DNA of 64,000 nt from Pseudomonas protegens CHA0 (GCF_000397205.1 NC_021237.1:5315501-5379500), one strand, 5' to 3'; shown: positions 28,303 through 38,496, numbered from the stretch's first letter. Program-made: numbers and translations. The notes: generated by a model from the letters alone, not told the origin.

Positions 28303-28908
28303 ATGTTGAAAATCGTCCACCTGCTGACAGGCATTGCAGCTTTGCTGCTGTCCTTGATTCCGAGTCTGAGATCTGACGCGGTTCCCTACCTGCAACAACC
28401 CGATGCTCTTTACCTGGCCCTTTTCGGCCTGCTCAACCTGATCCTGGCTCCAGTTATTCCCTACTGGAACAAAGGCTCTCGTCATCACCTGCAAAATCTG
28501 GTCAGCGCCCTGCTGGTGCTGGTCGTTGTACTGCAAACCCTCACCCTGCTGGCCCCCATGCCAGTCATTGGTGGCCAACCGGCGGTTCTGGTCAGCTTGC
28601 TGACTGCACTGATCGCCGTAGTCCTGCACCTGGCCATCAGCTTCTACAAGTCATCACCTTCCGCTTCCGCCACGCCAAGCTACGATATGAGCAATCGTGA
28701 TACCGGTACCGTGAAGTGGTTCAACACCTCCAAGGGCTTCGGTTTTATCTCCCGGGATTCCGGCGATGATATTTTCGTGCACTTTCGCGCCATTCGCGGA
28801 GAAGGCCATCGCGTCCTGGTGGAAGGCCAGCGCGTGGAGTTCTCGGTAATGAACCGTGACAAGGGCCTGCAAGCCGAAGACGTGATTGCCGCGCTGCCGC
28901 GCCGCTGA
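28303..28908 (+). CDS. Membrane protein with C-terminal cold-shock domain
   Basis: A 201-residue protein. Residues 1-120 hold three or four hydrophobic helices, then a Ser/Pro linker, then a complete cold-shock domain (about 135-201) with RNP1 KGFGFIS and RNP2 DIFVHF and the start [11 protein letters not shown] proteins bind single-stranded RNA or DNA; a membrane-tethered one would act at the inner surface of the membrane. Positional equivalent of the cold-shock gene beside dps in P. aeruginosa. Terminator at 28916. Confidence 0.88.
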   Translation: MLKIVHLLTGIAALLLSLIPSLRSDAVPYLQQPDALYLALFGLLNLILAPVIPYWNKGSRHHLQNLVSALLVLVVVLQTLTLLAPMPVIGGQPAVLVSLLTALIAVVLHLAISFYKSSPSASATPSYDMSNRDTGTVKWFNTSKGFGFISRDSGDDIFVHFRAIRGEGHRVLVEGQRVEFSVMNRDKGLQAEDVIAALPRR

Positions 28909-28915
28909 TCGGCCG

Positions 28916-28955
28916 CCCATAAAAAAACCGCGCCCAGGCGCGGTTTTTTTATGGG
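28916..28955. terminator. Bidirectional terminator
   Basis: A 40-base near-perfect palindrome: CCCAT, seven A, CCGCGCC, CA, GGCGCGG, seven T, ATGGG. It can stop the rightward cold-shock gene and the leftward HIT-slyX pair, whose stops lie on either side. Confidence 0.93.
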
Positions 28956-28967
28956 GGGCGATCCTCC

Positions 28968-29174
28968 TCAATAATGAGGCGGTGGCGCTTCCTCTTCGAA
29001 CGACTCGAACTGCCCGACCATTTCTTCCTGGCGCCTGAGCAATGCCGCCATCTGCAACTGCAGGCGCTCCACTGCCCTCTGCTGCGCCACCAGCACATCG
29101 TTCAAGGCCTGAATGGTGTCATCCTGAAACGCCAGGCGGCTCTCCAGGTCGGTTACACGCTCTTGAAGACTCAT
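28968..29174 (-). CDS. slyX: SlyX-family protein
   Basis: A 68-residue coiled-coil protein with [16 protein letters not shown] near the N-terminus and the PPPHY C-terminus typical of SlyX. Role unknown. It starts three bases after the HIT gene, so they form a two-gene operon. Confidence 0.92.
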   Translation of the reverse strand: MSLQERVTDLESRLAFQDDTIQALNDVLVAQQRAVERLQLQMAALLRRQEEMVGQFESFEEEAPPPHY

Positions 29175-29177
29175 GCC

Positions 29178-29603
29178 TCACCCCTCCAGAAACTGAAAAT
29201 CATCGGTCAGCACCAACCGCAGGCGTTCACGGATCGCCGCCACTTGCTCGGTGCTGTAAGGCTTGGCCGGATGCTTGCCCCATACCGGTGCCGGCCATGC
29301 CGCATCATCACGCCTGCGCACGATCACGTGCATATGCAGTTGGCTCACCACATTGCCCAACGTCGCCACATTCAACTTGTCGGCATCGAACGAGTCCTTG
29401 AGCAACTCGGCCAGCGCGGTGGTTTCCTGCCATAGCTGTTGCTGGTCGGTGACATCCAGTTGAAACAACTCGCTGATATCCTCGCGACGCGGCACCAGGA
29501 TGAACCAGGGATAGTTGGCGTCATTGGACAGCAGCAACCGGCAGAGGGGGAAATCCCCGAGGGTCAATGTGTCTTGTTGCAGCCGTGAATCTAAAGTGAA
29601 CAC
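29178..29603 (-). CDS. HIT-family nucleotide hydrolase
   Basis: A 141-residue histidine-triad protein; the catalytic motif is HMHVIVRR after QL (QLHMHVIVR, HxHxH variant with two of three His seen as H-M-H-V-I-V). The family hydrolyses nucleoside phosphoramidates or adenylates. The start is GTG at 29603 with GGGAG upstream. It is followed closely by slyX. Confidence 0.85.
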   Translation of the reverse strand: MFTLDSRLQQDTLTLGDFPLCRLLLSNDANYPWFILVPRREDISELFQLDVTDQQQLWQETTALAELLKDSFDADKLNVATLGNVVSQLHMHVIVRRRDDAAWPAPVWGKHPAKPYSTEQVAAIRERLRLVLTDDFQFLEG

Positions 29604-30533
29604 CGCGTTTACTCCCGCTCAGCTTGTTTCAGCCCGGCGTCCAGTAGACGGACTCCTGCCAGGCGACAGACGCGCAGCATACCTGCGAATGCCCTGCGCT
29701 TCATGACCAATGAGCCAGAGACCGGACAGCACACACTCAGGCACGGCAAGGAGCCGATCGCGATGCAAAGGCCACGCCCCACAGCAGGACATTTCCTCGC
29801 GCCTCGCACCATTTGCGCCCACAACCCGCAGACCATTCGGAAAATGACCCGAGCCAACCCTTGCGCCCCTTATTGTGCCTGGGCCTGACTGTATGAATCG
29901 TGCACAGCGTTGCAAAAGTTTTGCACCAGAATCGCACAGGCGGTCTACGCTAAATTCCTCAAGCATCCGCCGTTTACTCACTTTGCAGTGTGCAGCGGTA
30001 ACGTTTCGCCGCACTGTGCAACTTAATGCACAGCCCTGCACCAGGAAAACCACAGAGTCAAGCCAAACAAAACGCCCCTTGAAACAGCGATTTTATGCGG
30101 TTTTTACAGGCCCGAACGGCTCTTTGAAGAAAAATGGGTGGCTAGATACAGTTTGTGCACGCTTGTTGCATTCAACCCCGCATCGTCTGCAACGGTCTAA
30201 CGGAAGTCAGGCCTTACAGACTCATAATAATAGTGGCAGGGCTGCCCCGCGGTGCTTTTTAGAGTGTGTGCATGGGGACTTGTTTCCTTCATTCTCGGCT
30301 TCGAAAAACACTGCTGAAAGTTGTCGGCCTGGATACAGACTGACTGCAGAATTACGACGCCTATCGAGCAAATTGCGACAGGGCCGTAAAGAAGCTGAAA
30401 GGATAGATAGGCAAGTATCGCCAACATTGTCAGCGTGATATAAGTTTGCGCCGACACAAAAAGAAAGAGCCGCCCAGATAAAAAAACAGGTGGGACGGCA
30501 GTACTCTTCTAAAAACCAAAGGAGCAAATCACG
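29604..30533. other. Long noncoding region upstream of the OprD-family porin
   Basis: About 930 bases between divergent genes with no credible reading frame: those present lack ribosome sites and family features. The stretch 29900-30180 is rich in TGCA-type elements, including a perfect palindrome (29911-29925) and two TGCACCAG sequences (29921-29928 region and 30038 region). The far right has AAGGAG before the porin ATG. A long leader, an unannotated small RNA or several regulator sites could explain the length. Confidence 0.5.
29911..29925. repeat. Perfect palindrome TGCAAAAGTTTTGCA
   Basis: A 15-base perfect inverted repeat with a single central G, of operator type. It is about 310 bases from the HIT gene start and 610 from the porin. 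The regulator is unknown. Confidence 0.4.
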
Positions 30534-31874
30534 ATGCGCGTGATGAAGTGGAGCATGATCGCCCTGGCTGTATCAGCAGGCACCTCGCAGTTTGCAATTG
30601 CATCCTCCCAGGACGATGCAAAAGGCTTTATCGAAGACAGCACCCTGACCGCGAAAACTCGCGCAATGTACATGAACCGTGACTATAAGGACGGCGTTGG
30701 TAACGTGCGTCGTGGTAACGGTACTTACACCACAGGCACTGACGACAAAACCAGCGGCTACCGTCAAGACACCGGTATCAGCGAACTGCTCACCTATCAG
30801 TCCGGCTTCACTCAAGGCACCGTCGGCTTCGGCGTCGATGCCATGGCCATGGGCAGCGTGAAACTCGACGGCGGTTCGGGTCGTGCGGGTAACGGCCTGT
30901 TCGCCACCAATGGTTCCGGCGAGCCTGAAAACACCCAGTCGAAACTGGGCGGCGCTGCGAAGTTCCGCATCTCCGATACTGTACTGAAATACGGCAACCA
31001 GTTCGTATCCAGCCCAGTATTTACTACAGACGACGGCCGTCTGTTGCCTGAAGTTGCCACCGGTACCCTGATCACCAGCAACGAAATCAAGGGCCTGGAA
31101 CTGATCGGTGGTCGCTTCACCGCATTGAGCGCCCAGACCGGCATGGGCCGTGACAGCATCAACGGTCGCAGCCGCGTTACTGGCAAACAGAACCCGGGCC
31201 TGAGCTCTGCAAACATCGTAGGTGCTACCTACTCGGGTCTTGAGAACTTCATTTTCGCCGTGCACGCTTCCGATGTTGAAGACTACTGGAAGAAGCAGTA
31301 CTTCAACGTCAACTACACCCTGCCGCTGAGCGAAAAACAATCTCTGAACTTCGACTTCAACGGCTATCGCAGCAAGGATGATGGTAAGAAGCTGGCTGGC
31401 GACCTGGACAACCGCGTCTGGAGCCTGGCAGCTGCCTATAGCATCGAAGCCCACAAATTCACCGTGGCTTACCAGCAGTCCAGCGGCAAGACCGGCTACA
31501 ACTACGGCGTTGATGGTGGTGGCACCGTTTACGTAGCCAACTCTGTGCAGATCTCCGACTTCGTGGGCGAAGACGAAAGATCCTGGCAGGCTCGCTACGA
31601 CCTGAACATGGCCTCCTTCGGCGTGCCAGGCCTGAGCTTCATGACTCGCTACATTCGCGGCAGCAACGTTACCGTTGCTGACTCCAGTGACGGCAAAGAG
31701 CATGAATGGGACGTAGAAGCCAAGTACGTGCTTCAGGAAGGCCCGGCCAAAGACCTGTCCTTCCGTCTGCGTAACGCGATCTATCGTGGTACCAATAGCG
31801 ATTACCGCGCGACCAACTACGACAACCTGAACGACCTGCGTCTGATCGTAGAGTACCCACTGAGCATCTTGTAA
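30534..31874 (+). CDS. OprD-family outer-membrane porin
   Basis: A 446-residue porin with a signal peptide (about 1-24) and the OprD-family pattern: N-terminal GFIEDSTLTAKTRAMYMNRD, GISELLTYQSGFTQGTVGFG, repeated aromatic-ended beta strands and a C-terminal RLIVEYPLSIL. OprD porins are 18-strand barrels that let amino acids, peptides or aromatic acids through. By gene order it corresponds to oprD of P. aeruginosa, but sequence alone does not fix its substrate. Strong ribosome site (AAAGGAG) and its own terminator. Confidence 0.93.
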   Translation: MRVMKWSMIALAVSAGTSQFAIASSQDDAKGFIEDSTLTAKTRAMYMNRDYKDGVGNVRRGNGTYTTGTDDKTSGYRQDTGISELLTYQSGFTQGTVGFGVDAMAMGSVKLDGGSGRAGNGLFATNGSGEPENTQSKLGGAAKFRISDTVLKYGNQFVSSPVFTTDDGRLLPEVATGTLITSNEIKGLELIGGRFTALSAQTGMGRDSINGRSRVTGKQNPGLSSANIVGATYSGLENFIFAVHASDVEDYWKKQYFNVNYTLPLSEKQSLNFDFNGYRSKDDGKKLAGDLDNRVWSLAAAYSIEAHKFTVAYQQSSGKTGYNYGVDGGGTVYVANSVQISDFVGEDERSWQARYDLNMASFGVPGLSFMTRYIRGSNVTVADSSDGKEHEWDVEAKYVLQEGPAKDLSFRLRNAIYRGTNSDYRATNYDNLNDLRLIVEYPLSIL

Positions 31875-31918
31875 TTCACGGCTCAGCGGATTGCTTTAAC
31901 ACGCAGTACTAATAAGAA

Positions 31919-31951
31919 CCGCCAACCTGAGCTAGGTTGGCGGTTTTTTTT
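31919..31951 (+). terminator. Terminator of the porin gene
   Basis: CCGCCAACCT and AGGTTGGCGG form a perfect ten-pair stem with a five-base loop, followed by a run of eight or more T. Confidence 0.95.
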
Positions 31952-32072
31952 GCCTTGCAAAAGTACCCTATTGAACCCGCCGATCAAGATAGCAAGCTAA
32001 CTAATAAAGTAGGCTTCAATAGCTACTTCAGACCTTGCCGATGCGAACTTACATAGTTGCCAAGTCCGGACT

Positions 32073-32103
32073 TGAAAACAAACAAGGGGCTGATAGCCCC
32101 TTG
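32073..32103 (-). terminator. Terminator of the mscS-like gene
   Basis: On the minus strand CAAGGGGC and GCCCCTTG pair over eight bases with a five-base loop, followed by TTTGTTTTC. It lies just beyond the channel gene stop. Confidence 0.8.
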
Positions 32104-32149
32104 TCTTGAACAACATTAGCTGACCGAACGGCCAGGTCATGAAACTGAC

Positions 32150-32992
32150 TTATTGCGCTGCTGCTTCCTGAACCACTCGAATCACCCGTTGTGGAAAAGG
32201 AATATCAATGCCCGCTGCCTTCAAGCGATCACGGGACAACTCATTGAACTGGAACAGCACGTCCCAATAGTCCGAAGTCTTGACCCATACCCGCAGCGAC
32301 AGGGTAATGGCGCTATCGCCCAGGGTAGAAACCACAGCTACCGGGGCCGGATCGGCCAGTACCCGCTCATCCTTGGCCAGTTCCAGCAACACCTCGCGGG
32401 CCTTCTGCAGGTCCGCGTCATAGTCCACACCCACGTCGAACACCACCTTGCGGGTCGGCTGACGGTTGTAGTTGGTGATGATGCCGTTGGACAGGTTGCC
32501 GTTGGGCACGATCACTGTCTTGTTGTCACCGGTACGCAGCACGGTGTGGAAGATCTGGATGCTGTCGACGGTACCGCTGATGCCCTGGGCTTCGATCCAG
32601 TCACCGATACGAAACGGGCGGAACAGCAGGATCAATACCCCACCGGCGAAGTTCGCCAGGCTGCCTTGCAGGGCCAGGCCGATGGCCAGGCCGGCAGCAC
32701 CGATCGCGGCCACGAAGGAGGTGGTTTCGACACCGATCATCGAAGCCACACTGACGATCAGCAGGACCTTGAGAATGATGTTGGCCAGGCTGCTGATAAA
32801 ACCTTGCAGCGCCAGGTCGGCATTGCGCAGGGCCAGCAACTTGCCCACTTTGTGAGTCAGTTTGTTGATCAACCACCAGCCGATGGCCAGGGTGATGACA
32901 GCCAGCAGCACCCGGCTGCCGTATTCCATGATCATTGGAATCCAGGCCTGGGAGGCCCGGACCAGATTGTCTACTTCAGCGTTCAAATCCAT
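32150..32992 (-). CDS. mscS: Small-conductance mechanosensitive channel (MscS family)
   Basis: A 280-residue channel with three membrane helices; the pore-lining TM3 reads AAIGAAGLAIGLALQGSLANFAGG in part (GLAIGLALQG, SLANFAGG), the MscS Gly/Ala pattern. The beta domain (RIGDWIEAQGISGTV, VPNGNLSNG) and C-terminal cytoplasmic domain follow. It opens under osmotic downshock. Length equals E. coli MscS within a few residues. Confidence 0.95.
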   Translation of the reverse strand: MDLNAEVDNLVRASQAWIPMIMEYGSRVLLAVITLAIGWWLINKLTHKVGKLLALRNADLALQGFISSLANIILKVLLIVSVASMIGVETTSFVAAIGAAGLAIGLALQGSLANFAGGVLILLFRPFRIGDWIEAQGISGTVDSIQIFHTVLRTGDNKTVIVPNGNLSNGIITNYNRQPTRKVVFDVGVDYDADLQKAREVLLELAKDERVLADPAPVAVVSTLGDSAITLSLRVWVKTSDYWDVLFQFNELSRDRLKAAGIDIPFPQRVIRVVQEAAAQ

Positions 32993-33128
32993 CTATTTCT
33001 CCAGATTCCCGGGGTTGCGGCGCACATGACTGACAGGCAGAACGACCAGCCCCGCGGGAGCTCAATCGTTTCTGCCATTCCTCCGGCCTCGGACGCCAAT
33101 AAGCTCTAGAGGTTCCCGGAGAAGCCGA

Positions 33129-33614
33129 TCAATCGCGGAAGTTGTTGAATTGCAGCGGCATGCCGAACTCTTTGGCACGCAGGGCGGCGATGGCCTCTTG
33201 CAGGTCGTCACGCTTTTTGCCGGTCACTCGTACCTGCTCGCCCTGAATGGCGGCTTGCACTTTCAACTTGGCGTCCTTGATATGGGCGACGATTTTCTTC
33301 GCCAGTTCTTTATCGATACCTTCCTTGAGGACCGCTTCCTGCTTCATCACCTTGCCCGAGGCATAGGCGTCCTTGACCTCCAGGCACTGCACGTCGATCT
33401 TGCGCTTGACCAGGGCCAGCTTGAGAATCTCGATCATCGCTTCAAGCTGGAACTCGGCCTCGGCGGTCAGGTTGACGGTCAGTTCCTTGTCCTTGAACTC
33501 GAAGCTGCCCTTGCCCTTGAGGTCGTAACGGCGATCCAGTTCCTTGACGGCGTTTTCCACCGCGTTGGTGACTTCGTGCTTGTCCAGTTCGGATACCACG
33601 TCAAACGACGGCAT
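33129..33614 (-). CDS. yajQ: YajQ-family nucleotide-binding protein
   Basis: A 161-residue protein starting [15 protein letters not shown] with the repeated ferredoxin-like fold and the C-terminal [12 protein letters not shown]. YajQ proteins bind cyclic di-GMP or nucleic acids and act as co-regulators in Xanthomonas and Pseudomonas. Divergent from panE across 143 bases. Confidence 0.95.
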   Translation of the reverse strand: MPSFDVVSELDKHEVTNAVENAVKELDRRYDLKGKGSFEFKDKELTVNLTAEAEFQLEAMIEILKLALVKRKIDVQCLEVKDAYASGKVMKQEAVLKEGIDKELAKKIVAHIKDAKLKVQAAIQGEQVRVTGKKRDDLQEAIAALRAKEFGMPLQFNNFRD

Positions 33615-33631
33615 GTAATCTCTCCAAATAA

Positions 33632-34675
<1,044 letters not shown>

Positions 34676-34720
34676 GCAGCGGCTACGCTCCCCACTTGCT
34701 CATTTCCAGCGATATAGCCG

Positions 34721-36757
34721 ATGCCATTGCGCCAGCGCCTCGAAAACCTGCCAGTGGGCCAAAAGCTCCTGGCCGCCCTGCTTGTCCTGCTGACCACCGT
34801 TCTGCTGGTCGCCAACCTGACCTTTATCAGCGCGGCCTACTGGATCTCCCAGGAAAGCATGGCGCCCCAGGCGCTGCAGACCATTGGCCGCCTGGTGTCC
34901 AATCCGACCCTGGCGATCCAGGCGCTGAACTCCCCCGAAGATGCCGAGAAGCTGCTCAACGAACTCGACAGCTATACCCCGCTGCGGGCTGCCGCACTCT
35001 ATGACGGCAAGGGCCAGCGCCTGGCCCAGTTGCAGCACGGCGAACGCCTCAAGCTGCCCGAACGCTATCGGCACATCGAAGCCTGGCAAATGACCGAGTT
35101 TCGCAGCAACCAGGTCATCACCCTGCCCCGCCCGGGCCAGGCCCCCGGCCACCTGCTGCTGGTGGCCACCAGCGAACTGCCGATGGCCTTCTACACCGGC
35201 ACCCTGACCGCCAGCCTGGGAATCCTGATCTTCAGTGTGCTGCTGTGGCTGGTCATCGCCCGGCAGATCAAGCGCCTGATCACCCAGCCGATCCACCAGC
35301 TCGAGGAACTGTCGCGCCAGGTCACCCGCGAGGAGAACTACGCCCTGCGCGCAGCCCGGGGCAACCACGATGAAATCGGCAGCCTGGCAGAAGCCTTCAA
35401 CACCATGCTGTCGCGCATCGAAGCTCGCGAGCAGCAGCTCAAGCGCGCCCGGGACGACTCCCAGGCCGCCTACGACCAGGCCCAGGGGCTGGCGGAGGAA
35501 ACCCGCCATACCAACCGCAAGCTGGAACTGGAAGTCCAGGTGCGCAGCAAGATCGAGAAGAAGCTCACCGGCTTTCAGAACTACCTCAACAGCATCATCG
35601 ACTCCATGCCCTCGGCGCTGATCGCTCTGGATGAACAGCTCTACGTCACCCAGTGGAACCAGGAAGCCAGCGCCCTGTCCGGCACCCGGCTCGACGAAGC
35701 CCTGAACCAGCCGATCTTCCTCGCCTTCGAACCGCTCAAGCCGTTCCTGCCGCAGCTCAAGGAAACCGTCGAACAGCACACGGTGACCAAGGTCGAGCGG
35801 GTCACCTGGTTCAAGGACGAAGAATCCAAGCACTACGCCCTGACCTTCTACCCCCTGATGGGGGGCGCCGGACGCGGGGTGGTGATCCGTATCGACGACA
35901 TCACCCAGCGCCTGTCCCTGGAAGAGATGATGGTGCAATCGGAGAAAATGCTTTCGGTGGGCGGCCTCGCGGCCGGCATGGCCCATGAGATCAACAACCC
36001 GCTGGGAGCGATCCTGCACAACGTACAGAACATTCGCCGACGACTGTCTGCCGACCTGCCAAAGAACCTTGAGCACGCGCAGCAGATCGGTGTTGAACTG
36101 CAGACCGTCAATCGCTACCTGGAAAGCCGCGAAGTGCCGCAACTGCTCGATGGCATTCAGCAGGCCGGAGCCCGGGCGGCGAAGATCGTCACCCACATGC
36201 TCAGCTTCAGCCGGCGCAGCAACCGCCAGATGGCCCCCTGCGACCTGCCGGCGCTGATCGACCAGGCGGTGGAGATCGCCAGCAACGACTTCGACCTGGC
36301 CATTGGCTTCGACTTCAAGGGCCAGGCGATCATTCGCCAGTTCGACCCGAACCTGGGCCCGGTTGCCGGCACTGCCAACGAACTGGAACAGGTGCTGCTC
36401 AACCTGCTGAAAAACGCCGCCCAGGCCATCCATCAGCGCGAAGATGACAGCGAACCCGGACGTATCATCCTGCGTACCCGTTTGAATCCGCCCTGGGCAG
36501 AGATCCAGGTGGAGGACAACGGAATCGGCATGAGCGAAAACGTGCGCAAGCGTACCTTCGAGCCCTTCTTCACCACCAAGGAAATCGGCCAGGGCACCGG
36601 GCTCGGCCTGTCGGTGTCGTACTTCATCATCACCAATAACCACAAGGGGCAGATGGAGGTGCAGTCCACTCGCGGGCAGGGCACTTGCTTCACCTTGCGC
36701 CTGCCCCTGGCCAGCAGCCAGCCGCTGGTCCAAGAACCGTTACCACTGGAGAACTGA
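34721..36757 (+). CDS. Membrane sensor histidine kinase (HAMP-PAS-HisKA-HATPase)
   Basis: A 678-residue kinase. Two membrane helices (about 15-40 and 160-185) flank a periplasmic sensor domain; then HAMP, a coiled coil, a PAS domain (about 285-400, FQNYLNSIIDSMPSALIALD), the phosphoacceptor box GMAHEINNPLGAI (His near 427) and the ATPase domain with NLLKNAAQA, VEDNGIGM and GTGLGLS. There is no receiver domain and no response-regulator gene next door, so the partner is encoded elsewhere. It ends two bases before the adenosyltransferase gene. The signal is unknown. Confidence 0.92.
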   Translation: MPLRQRLENLPVGQKLLAALLVLLTTVLLVANLTFISAAYWISQESMAPQALQTIGRLVSNPTLAIQALNSPEDAEKLLNELDSYTPLRAAALYDGKGQRLAQLQHGERLKLPERYRHIEAWQMTEFRSNQVITLPRPGQAPGHLLLVATSELPMAFYTGTLTASLGILIFSVLLWLVIARQIKRLITQPIHQLEELSRQVTREENYALRAARGNHDEIGSLAEAFNTMLSRIEAREQQLKRARDDSQAAYDQAQGLAEETRHTNRKLELEVQVRSKIEKKLTGFQNYLNSIIDSMPSALIALDEQLYVTQWNQEASALSGTRLDEALNQPIFLAFEPLKPFLPQLKETVEQHTVTKVERVTWFKDEESKHYALTFYPLMGGAGRGVVIRIDDITQRLSLEEMMVQSEKMLSVGGLAAGMAHEINNPLGAILHNVQNIRRRLSADLPKNLEHAQQIGVELQTVNRYLESREVPQLLDGIQQAGARAAKIVTHMLSFSRRSNRQMAPCDLPALIDQAVEIASNDFDLAIGFDFKGQAIIRQFDPNLGPVAGTANELEQVLLNLLKNAAQAIHQREDDSEPGRIILRTRLNPPWAEIQVEDNGIGMSENVRKRTFEPFFTTKEIGQGTGLGLSVSYFIITNNHKGQMEVQSTRGQGTCFTLRLPLASSQPLVQEPLPLEN

Positions 36758-36759
36758 AC

Positions 36760-37335
36760 ATGGGCTTTCGCTTGTCGAAGATCTACACCCGCACTGGCGA
36801 CAAAGGCGAAACCGGACTGGGGGATGGCCGTCGGGTGCCCAAGGATCACCCTCGGGTCGAAGCCATTGGCGAGGTTGATACCCTGAACAGCCAATTGGGC
36901 CTGCTACTGGCAGGCCTCGGTGAGCAGAGCGGTGCCTGCCCCGGGCTCGAGGAAGTGATCACAGTGCTGGCTCCCTGTCAGCATCGGTTGTTCGACCTGG
37001 GTGGCGAGCTGGCGATGCCGGTCTATCAGGCCCTCAACGAGGCCGAAGTACAGCGCCTGGAGGCGGCCATCGATCTGTGGAACGAGGAGTTGGGCCCGCT
37101 GGAGAACTTCATCCTGCCCGGCGGCTCGGCGCTGATCGCCCAGGCCCATGTCTGTCGCAGCCTGGCCCGCAGCGCCGAGCGTCGCTGTCAGCACCTGAAT
37201 GCCGTTGAGCCTTTGCAAGGGGTTGGGCTGGCCTACATCAATCGCCTGTCGGACCTGCTGTTTGTCGCCGCGCGACTGATCGCCAAGCGCCAGGACATTG
37301 CCGAAATCCTCTGGCAGGCCGCCGCCAAGCCCTGA
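36760..37335 (+). CDS. Cob(I)alamin adenosyltransferase, PduO type
   Basis: A 191-residue protein that transfers adenosine from ATP to cob(I)alamin. The N-terminal ATP motif KIYTRTGDKGETGL, the middle GEVDTLNSQLG and the C-terminal RSAERRCQHL and NRLSDLLFVAAR are the PduO-family signatures. The ATG at 36760 lies two bases after the kinase stop, so it is likely co-transcribed and coupled. Confidence 0.93.
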   Translation: MGFRLSKIYTRTGDKGETGLGDGRRVPKDHPRVEAIGEVDTLNSQLGLLLAGLGEQSGACPGLEEVITVLAPCQHRLFDLGGELAMPVYQALNEAEVQRLEAAIDLWNEELGPLENFILPGGSALIAQAHVCRSLARSAERRCQHLNAVEPLQGVGLAYINRLSDLLFVAARLIAKRQDIAEILWQAAAKP

Positions 37336-37337
37336 CC

Positions 37338-37436
37338 ACGCGGCTTGCGGGCGAAAGGGCCTGCAAGCGCCCGACGATGCCTCTCAGGCAAGCCTGCTCC
37401 CGCAGACCTGGGCCCAGGCTGCCATTGAGGATGTCT
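37338..37436. other. Convergent intergenic stretch with REP-like remnants
   Basis: The short stretch between the adenosyltransferase and Nudix stops has GCTTGC/GCAAGC inverted arms (37344-37369) and a GCCTGCTCCCGCAG element (37392-37405) that resemble decayed Pseudomonas REP sequences. No clear T-run terminator. Confidence 0.35.
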
Positions 37437-38381
37437 TCAATCCTGCGGCCAGAAGGCGCGGATACCCGCTACACCTTGAGCACCCGCTGCCCAGGCCTGC
37501 TGGCATTCGGCGGGCCCCACGCCACCCAGCAGATACACCGGCTTGTTGAAACCGCTGATCAGTTGCTCGGCCTGTTGCCAGCCCAATGGCTGTGCATCCG
37601 GATGGGTCTGGGTGGGCTGTACCGGAGACAAGGTCACGAAGTCCACGTCCATCTGCTGGGCCAGGGACAGCTCCTCGGCGTTATGGCAAGAAGCCGCCAA
37701 CCAGCGATCCTTGCCGAACGGCCGCCCGGCGCTGGCGTACTTGCGCAGTTGCGCCGCAGTGATGTGCCAGCCCGCCGAGGGGAAATCCCCCAGCCATTCG
37801 AAGGGCCCCTTGAGCATCAGTTGCGCCTTGCCGGCGCACAGGCCCACCGCATCCACCGCCAGATCGCGGTATTGCGGGTCGTAGCCGCCGGGCGCCCGCA
37901 GCTGAATCAGCTTGCAGCCCTGGGCCACGGCTTTTTGCATGCCTCGCAACAGGGTCGGGGTTTCCAGGCCTTCCGGGGTGATCAGGTATTGGGCTGGCAG
38001 ACGCGCGGCAGCGACAATCGGCTGATTGGCCGCGGGGAACTCATAGTCGGCCAGCTCACGAGCAGTGACCCAGGCCAGAGGTTGCCCTTCGGCGCCGTGA
38101 GGCTCACCGCTGAACGCCGAGACTTCCCAGACATCCAGCAGTACCTGCTTGTCCGGATAATCGTGCTGCACCTTGATCAGCGGGCGCGCTGCGGTGACGG
38201 CGATGCCCAGTTCTTCCTGTAGCTCGCGGGCCAGCGCGGCTTCGACCGCCTCCCCGGGCTCGACCTTGCCGCCGGGGAACTCCCACAGGCCACCTTGATG
38301 TTGAGTATCGGCACGCCGGGCAATCAGGATCTTGCCGCTGGCATCCCGGATAACGGCCGCAGCCACATGTACTCGTTTCAC
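37437..38381 (-). CDS. Nudix hydrolase fused to a TenI/ThiE-like domain
   Basis: A 314-residue two-domain protein. Residues 1-130 are a MutT-type Nudix domain with box GGKVEPGEAVEAALAREL followed by QEELG, fit to remove oxidised nucleotides such as 8-oxo-dGTP. Residues 135-314 have the ThiE/TenI barrel fold (LIQLRAPGG, ASCHNAEEL, FVTLSPVQPT, GGVGPAE). The synthase motifs differ: the GVHLGQxD segment reads GWHITAAQL, and the Lys after PTxT is His, so thiamine-phosphate synthase activity is doubtful. The start is GTG at 38381, chosen because AGAGGA lies nine bases upstream; no ATG fits. Confidence 0.88.
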   Translation of the reverse strand: MKRVHVAAAVIRDASGKILIARRADTQHQGGLWEFPGGKVEPGEAVEAALARELQEELGIAVTAARPLIKVQHDYPDKQVLLDVWEVSAFSGEPHGAEGQPLAWVTARELADYEFPAANQPIVAAARLPAQYLITPEGLETPTLLRGMQKAVAQGCKLIQLRAPGGYDPQYRDLAVDAVGLCAGKAQLMLKGPFEWLGDFPSAGWHITAAQLRKYASAGRPFGKDRWLAASCHNAEELSLAQQMDVDFVTLSPVQPTQTHPDAQPLGWQQAEQLISGFNKPVYLLGGVGPAECQQAWAAGAQGVAGIRAFWPQD

Positions 38382-38445
38382 CGCACTACTTCCTCTGCTC
38401 AGGCATGTTGGCCAGGCCCTTGCGGGCCGGGCGTTGGATCTGCGC

Positions 38446-38470
38446 TTCGCCGGCAAGCCGGCTCCTACAG
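38446..38470. repeat. Pseudomonas REP element
   Basis: Contains GCCGGCAAGCCGGC (38449-38462), a self-complementary core, followed by TCCTACAG. This is the common extragenic palindromic repeat of the P. fluorescens group, here between the Nudix and argJ genes. Confidence 0.75.
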
Positions 38471-38496
38471 CAGGAGCGGCAACGCCGGCGAGGTTC

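Noticed and set aside
30038..30060. NtrC box or sigma-54 promoter upstream of the porin
   Set aside because: Only half-sites (TGCACCAG) are present; no paired TGGTGCA arm and no GG-N10-GC promoter were found.
29875..30438. A 187-codon plus-strand frame in the noncoding region before the porin
   Set aside because: No ribosome site, no family features and an amino-acid make-up unlike the neighbouring genes.
34700..36733. A 677-codon minus-strand frame opposite the histidine kinase
   Set aside because: The plus-strand kinase has every expected motif; the opposite frame has none.
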